Below, piece after piece: positions 1 through 5,150 of a stretch of DNA of 9,911 bases (its first letter is position 1; the number at the start of each line of letters is the position of its first letter). The notes below the pieces were generated by a model. That model had not been told where the DNA came from and searched no databases. It was given only the letters and a program-made list of their open reading frames with translations. Both the position numbers and the translations under genes were made by a program. Source of the stretch: CATOSD01 sp034422735 (GTDB taxonomy: Bacteria > Chloroflexota > Dehalococcoidia > Lucifugimonadales > CATOSD01); NCBI GenBank assembly GCA_034422735.1, contig DAOUJL010000070.1, positions 1 to 9,911 of the forward strand, given 5' to 3'.

Positions 1-1
1 G

Positions 2-94
2 CACTTCCGCCGCATCTTCTCCCGATTCGACAAACTGGCGAGCAGGTACCTCGGATTCCTCCACTTCACAGGCGCTCTCATATGGCTAAGATGA
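2..94 (+). CDS. IS5-family transposase, C-terminal end (partial, runs off left edge)
   Basis: Frame 2 is open from the left edge to a TGA at 92-94 and encodes 30 residues. They contain the segment RRIFSRFDKLASRYLGFLHF and end in GALIWLR. This matches the usual tail of IS5-type DDE transposases, in which an R-R-I-x-x-R-Y/F-D-K-L-A segment is followed by a short hydrophobic stretch ending in (I/L)WL(R/N). The catalytic DDE residues would lie upstream, outside the window, so I cannot tell whether the element is intact. The assignment rests on family resemblance of a short piece only. A hypothetical gene with a chance match is the alternative, but the pattern is characteristic. Confidence 0.75.
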   Translation, partial: HFRRIFSRFDKLASRYLGFLHFTGALIWLR

Positions 95-95
95 A

Positions 96-776
96 ATGTC
101 AACACTACCTAAGACCATTCTACGGACATCTGCGAAATGGACTACTGTGGCTACGTTATGGATAACAGATGCGTTGATACTGATTATGCTGCTCACCCGG
201 CCCAATGAACGCCGGATTCGACCCACCGAGAGGATTCCTTGGCCGAAGGGTCTTAAGCGGCGCCTGATGCGACAGCAGGATAACACCTGTGTGTATTGCG
301 GATTTCGACGTAGGGCTACCAGCATGGAAATAGATCACATCATCCCCGTCGTCCGCGGTGGGTCCAATGATGAGAGCAACCTCCAGGCAATCTGTCGCCC
401 CTGCAATCTGCGCAAAGGAATTCAAACCGATGAAGAGTTCAGGGCAAGATACGCCCGGCTGGTCCCTAGTAGGCGTCTGACGCCCCCACGTCGGCGCATC
501 TCCCAAGGTGAGTTCAGCGACGAGACTCGACTCACGAGTCAGGTTGACAGTGTTCGAGAGTTTAGGAGGACGCGATTTATCTCAAAGCGCGAGAAGGTCA
601 ATTTTGGCTGCCTCGCTCTCGGCGTCGTAGTAGGTCTGACAGTGTTCTTTACGCTGTCCTCATGGGGCGCAGACGACTTCTTGTTGTATCTGCCGACACT
701 GGTATTGGGCGTAGCTGTTGGCTTGGGAGTCCGGTATAGGGCGCATGTGACAGGCGCGACTATTGAGGAGGACTAG
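96..776 (+). CDS. HNH endonuclease-domain protein with C-terminal membrane segments
   Basis: A 226-residue protein with a clear HNH (beta-beta-alpha metal) nuclease domain at about residues 55-110. Zinc-type cysteines are in C65-V-Y-C68 and C100-R-P-C103. The catalytic His is H81 in D-H-I-I-P, then N95 in S-N-L-Q, and N104 takes the third HNH position in C-N-L-R-K-G. Such domains nick or cut DNA using one divalent metal ion. Unusually, the C-terminus has two hydrophobic stretches, about 168-188 and 193-211, that look like a membrane hairpin with a short charged tail. The start is uncertain: ATG 96 lies one base after the transposase stop, inside the presumed IS end, and has no ribosome binding site. 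GTG 147 and ATG 186 are alternatives; the latter would remove a hydrophobic stretch at residues 16-33. The gene is visibly more AT-rich than its neighbours, suggesting transfer. Substrate and function are unknown; defence or mobile-element roles are possible. Confidence 0.8.
   Translation: MSTLPKTILRTSAKWTTVATLWITDALILIMLLTRPNERRIRPTERIPWPKGLKRRLMRQQDNTCVYCGFRRRATSMEIDHIIPVVRGGSNDESNLQAICRPCNLRKGIQTDEEFRARYARLVPSRRLTPPRRRISQGEFSDETRLTSQVDSVREFRRTRFISKREKVNFGCLALGVVVGLTVFFTLSSWGADDFLLYLPTLVLGVAVGLGVRYRAHVTGATIEED
97..109. repeat. candidate right terminal inverted repeat of the IS5-type element
   Basis: TGTCAACACTACC starts three bases after the transposase stop codon. Read inward from the outer end it is GGTAGTGTTGACA, the kind of short terminal repeat found just beyond the transposase stop in IS5-family elements. 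It is followed by TAA at 110-112, which could be a 3-base TNA target duplication of the IS1031 subgroup type. The left end of the element is outside the window, so neither the repeat nor the duplication can be confirmed here. Confidence 0.3.
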
Positions 777-799
777 CGGCTAAGCCTTGCCACCGCCCC

Positions 800-1297
800 C
801 TACCTCCCCGCCCCAAACCGCCACCGCGTCGCGTCCTCGAAAAACACCTTCCACGCATACGCCACTTCAGGCTCGAACACCAGAACGTCCTGGTTCTCGT
901 AATCATCTGCCGACTGCCCGTGGCTCTCGTCGTACTTGGCGCTCGACACCTCGAAGAGCCGCTCCGCAAGTGTCCGGTCGGTGCGCATCACCGTCACGGT
1001 TCCGTGCAGTATCACCGCCTTTTCGCCATCCTCCAGGTTCACGCAAACCCGGGGATTATGTTCCAGGTTGCGCCGCCATCCCGCCTCTGAACCGCCCCCG
1101 AAATACAGCCGCCCGTCGAGCCAGAAGCCGTCTATTGGCCGCGTGTGCGGCGCGCCGCTCGGAGTAACCGTGGATAGCCAGTAGTGCTTGGCCTCCGCCA
1201 GCCTGTCGTCCACATACGACCAGGGCAGAAGCCTCTCCGTGTCCGCTGGGACGCCGTACTCCTCCGGAAATCGCGGGCGGCTGGCGACAGGCTCCAT
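800..1297 (-). CDS. pyridoxamine 5'-phosphate oxidase-like (PPOX/F420 split-barrel) family protein
   Basis: A 165-residue protein covering a whole split-barrel flavin-binding fold. The pattern H-Y-W-L-S-T-V-T-P-S-G-A-P-H-T-R-P-I (about 38-55) is the first strand pair, with the G-x-P-x-x-R-P signature seen in PPOX and F420-dependent enzymes. The segment L-Y-F-G-G-G-S (69-75) and the R-R-N-L-E-H-N-P-R-V stretch are the next typical elements: the phosphate/cofactor contact strand and the helix before strand V-C-V-N-L. The C-terminal F-E-P-E-V-A-Y-A-W pattern is also common in the family. Members use FMN or F420 in cytoplasmic redox reactions, or bind heme; the substrate cannot be read from sequence. 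The ATG is well placed: GAGGAGG lies five bases upstream. The gene converges with the HNH gene, with 23 bases between stops, and stands alone as a transcription unit. Confidence 0.8.
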   Translation of the reverse strand: MEPVASRPRFPEEYGVPADTERLLPWSYVDDRLAEAKHYWLSTVTPSGAPHTRPIDGFWLDGRLYFGGGSEAGWRRNLEHNPRVCVNLEDGEKAVILHGTVTVMRTDRTLAERLFEVSSAKYDESHGQSADDYENQDVLVFEPEVAYAWKVFFEDATRWRFGAGR

Positions 1298-1706
1298 CTC
1301 TGCCTCCTCTCGATTGCTCTTCCCGGTCTCATGATCTCATCCTACCACCCGTCGCCCGTGGAGCACCAAAGCACTTTCCTCCACGGTCTTGCCTCCTCCG
1401 CACATCCGTGCTACCGTCAATGCATGACTCGCCCGCACGACCACGCGCCAACACCCGCCACGACGATTGGGCTTTCCCACAGGCTGTCCCATGCCAGTCC
1501 CTTTTGCGCCCTCTTCGGCTCCGACACCGTCTCTTCCACAGAGCATTGCGGCTCAGTCTGCCAATGCCCCAGCTACGAAATGAGACAAAATGAAACGGAA
1601 TGAAACACTCTTGGCTGAAATCCCCGTCGGCACGGACGGCATGTGGCCCCACCTCCGGCGCCGTTCCGGCCTCATCTCGGCTCATGCCGACGAGAAGACT
1701 GCCCCG
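1298..1706. other. gene-poor stretch of about 400 bases
   Basis: No frame on either strand shows a recognisable protein family. The open frames here, up to 118 codons, are Arg/Gly- or Pro/Arg-rich translations with no ribosome binding site, as expected for GC-rich non-coding DNA. The part next to 1297 must hold the promoter of the PPOX-like gene on the minus strand; I see only weak candidates, such as a TAGGAT-like -10 near 1340. A short set of 10-base repeats at 1577-1606 is listed separately. Confidence 0.5.
1577..1606. repeat. three tandem imperfect 10-base repeats, (A/G)(A/G)AATGA(A/G)AC-like
   Basis: Three consecutive units, GAAATGAGAC, AAAATGAAAC and GGAATGAAAC, share the core AATGA(A/G)AC. 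They repeat at exactly 10 bases, about one helical turn, so the same face of the DNA would carry each core. On the minus strand the core reads GT(T/C)TCATT, about 280 bases upstream of the PPOX-like gene. It could be a binding array for a dimeric or oligomeric regulator, or a chance low-complexity patch. Confidence 0.45.
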
Positions 1707-2018
1707 CTATCTGAACGTCACGTCGAGGGCGCGCTCGAGGTTGCCCAGGTACTCGCCGAAGGCCCGCCGTCCCTCCGGTGTCGCCTCCACCCACGTCCGG
1801 GGCTTCGAGTCCACAAACTCCTTGGCCGTGCTCACGTACCCGGCATCGACCAGCTTGCGCAGATGGATGGTGAGATTCCCGCCCGTCAGATCAAGGGCCC
1901 TCTGGATGAATGGATAAGCAACCCGGTCCGACTCGGACCTCGACACCAGCAACGTCATTATCCGAAGCCGCGTGGACTGGTGGATCGTCTCATTGAGAAC
2001 GATCGTCCCCTCGCTCAT
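1707..2018 (-). CDS. small winged-helix transcriptional regulator (HTH_27/ArsR-MarR-like)
   Basis: A DNA-binding regulator of 103 residues. After a short lead, I-H-Q-S-T-R-L-R-I-M-T-L-L is the first helix of the winged-helix fold. The segment G-G-N-L-T-I-H-L-R-K-L-V-D-A-G-Y-V is the recognition helix and turn. The wing follows with K-x-F-V-D-S-K-P-R-T-W-V-E-A-T-P-E-G-R-R-A-F, typical of the PF13601-type family. There is no effector domain. I chose the start at 2018 because the ATG overlaps the TGA of the upstream membrane-protein gene as ATGA, with GGAAGAG nine bases upstream. An in-frame start at 2048 would lie inside that gene. Translational coupling suggests the regulator controls the membrane protein and itself. 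Family members are usually repressors of an adjacent small membrane-protein operon; that role is inferred here. Confidence 0.85.
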   Translation of the reverse strand: MSEGTIVLNETIHQSTRLRIMTLLVSRSESDRVAYPFIQRALDLTGGNLTIHLRKLVDAGYVSTAKEFVDSKPRTWVEATPEGRRAFGEYLGNLERALDVTFR

Positions 2019-2650
2019 GCTACGGCGCTCTTCCGTGTCCACGCCCACGCGACTGCCACGACCGCAACGATCAGCGCCGCTGACAACACCGGCGCGACGT
2101 CGCCGGCGAAATGCGCGGGCAGGTAGAAGGCAACCGCGATGCCAACACCCACCAGGGAGATGGCCGGGTGGTGCAATATGCCGAACAGCACGTATCCCAG
2201 CGCGATTATGCCGACGCCCGTTCCGGCGATGCCCACCGGGTCGAGGTCAGACGTCCACAAGCCGGACGCCGCGGGAATCACGAATGCGGCCGCAACCACC
2301 GCCATCCAGAACCCGAAGACGCGCAGACCCGCTGCCGTGGCAGACGGTCCGCTCGCGTTCCTCTTGCCGGCTCTGTGGCCGATGATCGAGCTCCCGATCA
2401 TGCCCGGAACTCCCAGGCCGAGCCACAGCGGCCCCGGATACCACGGATACTCGGCGGCAAAATCGGGCGCCCATGTCCCGACTGCGTACATCGAGACGTA
2501 CCCCACCGCAACGATGGCCCCCCACAACAGCATTATGCTGCTCCAGCCCGCCATGTACATGGAGCTGCGCGACCTGTCCAGTGTCGCGTGTATCGAAGCC
2601 CATCCCTGTTCCGCCGTGATGCGCTGCTCTTCGCTATCCGGGTTCCTCAT
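2015..2650 (-). CDS. hypothetical six-helix membrane protein, partner of winged-helix regulator
   Basis: A 211-residue integral membrane protein. About 33 polar residues at the N-terminus precede hydrophobic segments at roughly 35-55, 72-92, 108-128, 136-155, 157-178 and 184-206, ending in a short basic tail T-R-K-S-A-V-A. I recognise no transporter or enzyme motif. Genes of this type, coding for small polytopic proteins, often sit next to a winged-helix regulator like the one that follows with a 4-base overlap. The start is strongly supported: AAAGGAGG ends six bases before the ATG, and a sigma70-type promoter lies just upstream. Function is unknown; a stress-induced or envelope-related role is only a guess from the gene pairing. 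Confidence 0.85.
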   Translation of the reverse strand: MRNPDSEEQRITAEQGWASIHATLDRSRSSMYMAGWSSIMLLWGAIVAVGYVSMYAVGTWAPDFAAEYPWYPGPLWLGLGVPGMIGSSIIGHRAGKRNASGPSATAAGLRVFGFWMAVVAAAFVIPAASGLWTSDLDPVGIAGTGVGIIALGYVLFGILHHPAISLVGVGIAVAFYLPAHFAGDVAPVLSAALIVAVVAVAWAWTRKSAVA

Positions 2651-2664
2651 ACCACACCTCCTTT
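2651..2664 (-). promoter_or_regulatory. strong ribosome binding site of the membrane-protein gene
   Basis: On the minus strand AAAGGAGG is followed by TGTGGT and then ATG. This is an almost perfect anti-Shine-Dalgarno complement at ideal spacing, and it fixes the start of the 211-residue membrane protein. Confidence 0.8.
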
Positions 2665-2678
2665 CAACACTGTAAAGT

Positions 2679-2695
2679 AGTTTGCATCGTAAACT
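2679..2695. promoter_or_regulatory. candidate operator overlapping the -10 box
   Basis: The 17-base element AGTTTGCATCGTAAACT is an imperfect inverted repeat: AGTTT and AAACT arms with one further symmetrical C/G pair inside. It covers the -10 hexamer and the expected start site of the promoter reading into the membrane protein. A dimeric winged-helix protein bound here would block polymerase. The obvious candidate is the regulator encoded by the second gene of the same operon. Confidence 0.5.
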
Positions 2696-2714
2696 GCTGC
2701 CGCAGACTTGTCAA
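2686..2714 (-). promoter_or_regulatory. sigma70-type promoter of the membrane protein/regulator operon
   Basis: On the minus strand a consensus -35 TTGACA (2714-2709) is separated by exactly 17 bases from TACGAT (2691-2686), a four-of-six -10. Transcription would start near 2679, giving a leader of about 28 bases that ends in the strong ribosome binding site. Confidence 0.7.
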
Positions 2715-2893
2715 GAGGCACGCCCCGCTTGATCATGCGGCATGAAGTCGCCATCTCCCGACAGGCCCTGGCCAAGCACATTGATACCCTGGAAAAAGCA
2801 GGTCTCGTAAGCTCAGAGAAGCGTGGCAAGTATCGGATGCTTGTCTTCAACGATGAACCCCTCAGGGCAGTCATGGATCGATGGCTCAAGTGA
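2708..2893 (+). pseudogene. ArsR-family regulator remnant lacking its N-terminal third
   Basis: The open frame ends in an ArsR-like tail. It has the recognition helix I-S-R-Q-A-L-A-K-H-I-D-T-L-E-K-A-G-L-V, the wing S-E-K-R-G-K-Y-R-M-L-V-F, and the closing P-L-R-A-V-M-D-R-W-L typical of ArsR proteins linked to SRPBCC or VOC genes. Complete members have about 100 residues. From the first ATG (2735) only 52 are present, so the first helices, roughly 40 residues, are missing. The frame closes upstream at a TAA at 2690-2692. There is no ribosome binding site before either the TTG at 2708 or the ATG at 2735. The space where the missing part should be holds the divergent promoter instead. I read it as a 5'-deleted gene, although a short expressed protein cannot be excluded. 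It sits just upstream of the VOC gene, its usual partner. Confidence 0.65.
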
Positions 2894-2901
2894 CACTATG
2901 A

Positions 2902-3309
2902 ATGGAATGGAAAGGAAGGCCAGATTTGCGCATCACACTCACCGGCGTTTTCGTAAGTGACCAGGACGAAGCTCTGAGGTTCTACACGGAGACCCTCGGC
3001 TTTGTGAAGAAGCATGACGTCCCTGTGGGGGAGTTCAAGTGGCTTACCGTCGTCTCGCCCGATGACCCGGATGGAACCGAGCTTCTGCTCGAACCAAATG
3101 AAAACCCGGTGGCACAGACATATCAGAAAGGGCTATTTGACCAGGGCATCCCAGCGGCGTCCTTTACCGTTACGGACATCCGCGCAGAACATGAGAAACT
3201 GAAGTCACTGGGCGTAGCCTTTACGATGGAGCCGACAGAATTAGCCAATGTCACTGTTGCGGTCTTTGACGACACCTGCGGCAACCTGATCCAGCTAATG
3301 CAGACGTAA
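2902..3309 (+). CDS. VOC family protein (glyoxalase/bleomycin-resistance/dioxygenase fold)
   Basis: A small cytoplasmic protein with the two beta-alpha-beta-beta-beta repeats of the vicinal oxygen chelate fold. The first repeat opens with I-T-L-T-G-V-F-V-S-D-Q-D-E-A-L-R-F-Y-T and runs to T-E-L-L-L-E-P. The second begins at A-A-S-F-T-V-T-D-I and ends in D-D-T-C-G-N-L-I-Q-L. The sequence closely follows the VOC subgroup with L-G-F-V-K-K-x-D-V-P-V-G-E-F. Substrate and metal use cannot be read directly. Glu in L-L-L-E is a likely metal ligand, while the first-strand His of glyoxalase I is absent. The start may be TTG 2926 rather than ATG 2902: AAAGGAAGG lies six bases before TTG, and the family normally begins close to that point, which would give 127 instead of 135 residues. 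It follows the ArsR remnant by eight bases and was probably its co-transcribed target. Confidence 0.85.
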   Translation: MEWKGRPDLRITLTGVFVSDQDEALRFYTETLGFVKKHDVPVGEFKWLTVVSPDDPDGTELLLEPNENPVAQTYQKGLFDQGIPAASFTVTDIRAEHEKLKSLGVAFTMEPTELANVTVAVFDDTCGNLIQLMQT

Positions 3310-3320
3310 CTGCGTTCGAA

Positions 3321-3354
3321 CAGGCTGCCCTATTGGGGTCGTGGGCGCAGCCTG
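3321..3354 (+). terminator. hairpin after the VOC gene, possible terminator
   Basis: CAGGCTG (3321-3327) pairs perfectly with CAGCCTG (3348-3354). Next to it CCC (3328-3330) can pair with GGG (3343-3345) across a two-base bulge. It lies 12 bases past the VOC stop. No T-run follows, so it is either a weak terminator or an RNA-stabilising hairpin. Confidence 0.35.
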
Positions 3355-3369
3355 GCCCGTCTAGGCGCT

Positions 3370-3444
<75 letters not shown>

Positions 3445-3817
3445 ACGAGGAAGTGGCACTTCAAGCGTACTCAAGCCCCAATGGAGTGTCAAGGCGCCGC
3501 GGCTTGGGGACAGGGCCTAATCGTTATCCATCGCAAGAGTGCTCGCATGTATCTCTGCGACACCTCTCGGATGGAATACAGGCTCCCCCACGCTCCCTGG
3601 CCGGAACCACCCCGAAAATCGTGTCTCAAACCCTCCCAACCGCGTAACCCAAACGCCAGCGATCCATGGAGGTGGCGTCTCGGACCTGACATGCAGACGC
3701 CACGCACATGCCACAGAAATTCCCACTCTCAGCCCCACTCCCACGATCTTATGTCAAGTAGCCCCGCCTCGCGCCAACAAAATCGGCGGACTCACATAAT
3801 TGTCCCTAACCACCCCC

Positions 3818-3846
3818 TTGATTCTACAGCACGTATGTGCTAGCAT
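3818..3846 (+). promoter_or_regulatory. possible orphan promoter with inverted repeat in the spacer
   Basis: TTGATT (3818-3823) and TAGCAT (3841-3846) are separated by 17 bases, each matching four of six sigma70 consensus positions. The spacer holds AGCAC-GTAT-GTGCT (3828-3841), a 5-base inverted repeat. No protein gene follows on this strand before 5151, so it would drive an unannotated RNA or be fortuitous. Confidence 0.25.
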
Positions 3847-3909
3847 CCATCACATAGGCGCTGCCGCCACCGGTTGGCGAGTAGGCGCGGAGTCTGCCCT
3901 GAGCCTGCC

Positions 3910-3924
3910 GAACGGGTCCCGTTC
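3910..3924. repeat. perfect 15-base palindrome GAACGGG-T-CCCGTTC
   Basis: Seven-base arms around a single central base are perfectly complementary. It is preceded by CTGAGCCTGCC, so the block resembles the dispersed CTGAGC-TGTCGAA-type intergenic repeats seen in many bacteria; that comparison is from memory. It may equally be a protein-binding operator. It lies about 60 bases past the possible promoter at 3818-3846. Confidence 0.5.
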
Positions 3925-4062
3925 TGCCACATTCGGCGCAATGCTCGTGACGAACCTTAACAACTTGGCTCACAGAAAGTGACAAGAACATCGGGCCGCC
4001 CAGCTACGGGATGTGCAGAATGTAGCAGAATTGAGCAGATTTTTCGGAGAGCCTGCCCAAAG

Positions 4063-4082
4063 CCCCCTCAAGCGGGAGGGGG
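4063..4082. repeat. intergenic hairpin CCCCCTC/GAGGGGG
   Basis: Seven-base perfect arms enclose a six-base loop, AAGCGG. It lies about 80 bases beyond the end of the tatD-family gene. It resembles the hairpin at 9758-9780 in composition: C/T-rich arm, AAG-containing loop, G/A-rich arm. Both may be copies of one dispersed intergenic repeat class. Confidence 0.45.
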
Positions 4083-4160
4083 AAAGAGCCTGGCCTACCG
4101 CCCCGACAACCCATACCCGCTACCCCCCAAGCCCTTTAATAACTTAACTGGCGATAACCT

Positions 4161-4970
4161 TCATCCGATGGATTCGGCAGCAGGCACGTGCCGCGCCACC
4201 GTCTCCCACCCTCGCCCCAGTAGCGCCCGCATGTTGGCGCTGGTCGCCTCCTCGACCTCCTCCGGCTCGCGGCCCTGCAGCGCGGCCAGCTTGTCGGCGA
4301 TCACCCGCAGGTGGCGCGGCTCGGTCCAGTTTTCCCGCTTCGCCTTGAACGGCTGCGGCGCCGCGTCCGTCTCCAGCACGATGTTGTTCAGCGACAGATT
4401 CGCCGCAGCCCGCTGCAGGTGCGGCAGGCGTAGCAGCGGCCTCGCGAGCGACACGTAGAAGCCCAGCTCGATCGCCTGGCCGGCCGTCGCCTCGTCGTCC
4501 TGGAAGTAGTGCATCACCCCGCCCACCTCGTATGCGCGCTCCTCCCTCAGCACCCGGAACACCTCGTCGTGCGCCTCCCGGCTGTGGAATACCACCGGCA
4601 GCCGCAGCTCGCGCGCCAACCTGATCTGCTCCCGGAACGCCTGGTACTGGATCGCCCTGTCCGGCGCGCCCTCCATGAAGTCGAGGCCGATCTCGCTTAT
4701 CACCACCACCTTGTCGTTTCCGGTGGCCATCTCGCGCAGTCGCTCGTAAGTGGCCTCATCCACCGGTCCCGTCACGTTCATGGGGTGGATCCCTACACCG
4801 GAGAAGAAATCGTCAAAGCTCTTCGAAAGCTCGATAGACCGCTGGGAAGTCTCCAACGTAGTGCCGGCCGAGACGACAAACCCGACGCCCACGTTCCTCC
4901 CCCGCTCCAGTATCTCGCTAACCTCCCCGTCGGAGTAGGGGTCCAGGTGTGCGTGGCTGTCTATCAGCAT
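4161..4970 (-). CDS. TatD-family metal-dependent hydrolase (putative DNase)
   Basis: A 269-residue TIM-barrel amidohydrolase. The metal-binding residues of the family can be read in order: H6-x-H8 in D-S-H-A-H-L-D, E93 in S-E-I-G-L-D, H129 in F-H-S-R, H154 in M-H-Y-F, and D202 in L-E-T-D. Conserved G-I-H-P (60-63) and the C-terminal N-W-T-E-P-x-H-L and S-x-N-x-R-A-L-L-G segments also fit. Family members are cytoplasmic 3'-5' exonucleases or deoxyribonucleases acting on damaged DNA, with other roles proposed; the exact activity here is inferred. The open frame extends upstream to 5045, but I chose ATG 4970. AAAGGAAG lies just upstream of it, and the protein then begins M-L-I-D-S-H-A-H, the normal TatD start. 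The gene is monocistronic and divergent from the flippase-like gene. Confidence 0.9.
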   Translation of the reverse strand: MLIDSHAHLDPYSDGEVSEILERGRNVGVGFVVSAGTTLETSQRSIELSKSFDDFFSGVGIHPMNVTGPVDEATYERLREMATGNDKVVVISEIGLDFMEGAPDRAIQYQAFREQIRLARELRLPVVFHSREAHDEVFRVLREERAYEVGGVMHYFQDDEATAGQAIELGFYVSLARPLLRLPHLQRAAANLSLNNIVLETDAAPQPFKAKRENWTEPRHLRVIADKLAALQGREPEEVEEATSANMRALLGRGWETVARHVPAAESIG

Positions 4971-5078
4971 GGCGAGCTTCCTTTCATTCCCACGCCTGGA
5001 CTCCCTGGGCGCTGAAGTGCCGGCGCCGTTCCGGTTCGATGACACCGGCCCGCTGCTGGCGGCGGCGGGTCTAACTGA

Positions 5079-5084
5079 ATTATA
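5079..5084 (-). promoter_or_regulatory. possible -10 box of the tatD-family gene
   Basis: A perfect TATAAT on the minus strand lies in an AT-rich island between the divergent genes, about 110 bases before the tatD-family start codon. No good -35 is seen at 16-18 bases, so support is partial. Confidence 0.35.
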
Positions 5085-5111
5085 CTACAGTGCCGTGTGT
5101 TGCCCCCTTAA

Positions 5112-5125
5112 GCGGATCGATCCGC
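5112..5125. repeat. perfect 14-base palindrome between divergent genes
   Basis: GCGGATCGATCCGC has fully symmetrical seven-base arms. It lies 25 bases before the flippase-like start and just upstream of the -35 region expected for the TATAAT at 5084-5079. That makes it a candidate operator for the divergent pair, though no regulator gene is adjacent. Confidence 0.45.
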
Positions 5126-5150
5126 GTATTGACTCAGTGGTCTACCCTGT

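Larger units (their letters stand above)
3445..4160. other. non-coding stretch of about 700 bases
   Basis: No open frame here looks like a protein. All are short, Pro/Ser/Arg-rich and lack ribosome binding sites. The codon use matches nothing around it, and the reading frames are frequently interrupted. What can be seen is a possible promoter at 3818-3846, a perfect palindrome at 3910-3924 and a C/G-rich hairpin at 4063-4082, each listed separately. A small RNA or a decayed gene is possible, but nothing recognisable remains. Confidence 0.5.

Noticed and set aside
545..647. Exact 11-base direct repeat TGACAGTGTTC at 545-555 and 637-647 inside the HNH gene
   Set aside because: Exact 11-base repeats are expected by chance several times in a window of this size, and these are in coding sequence with no further structure.
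1329..1685. 118-codon minus-strand ORF in the gap after the PPOX-like gene
   Set aside because: Arg/Gly-rich composition, no start signal and no recognisable fold; overlapping ORFs in other frames look equally random.
3481..3982. Several plus-strand ORFs of 60-120 codons after the tRNA
   Set aside because: Pro/His/Ser-rich low-quality translations without ribosome binding sites, mutually overlapping in different frames.
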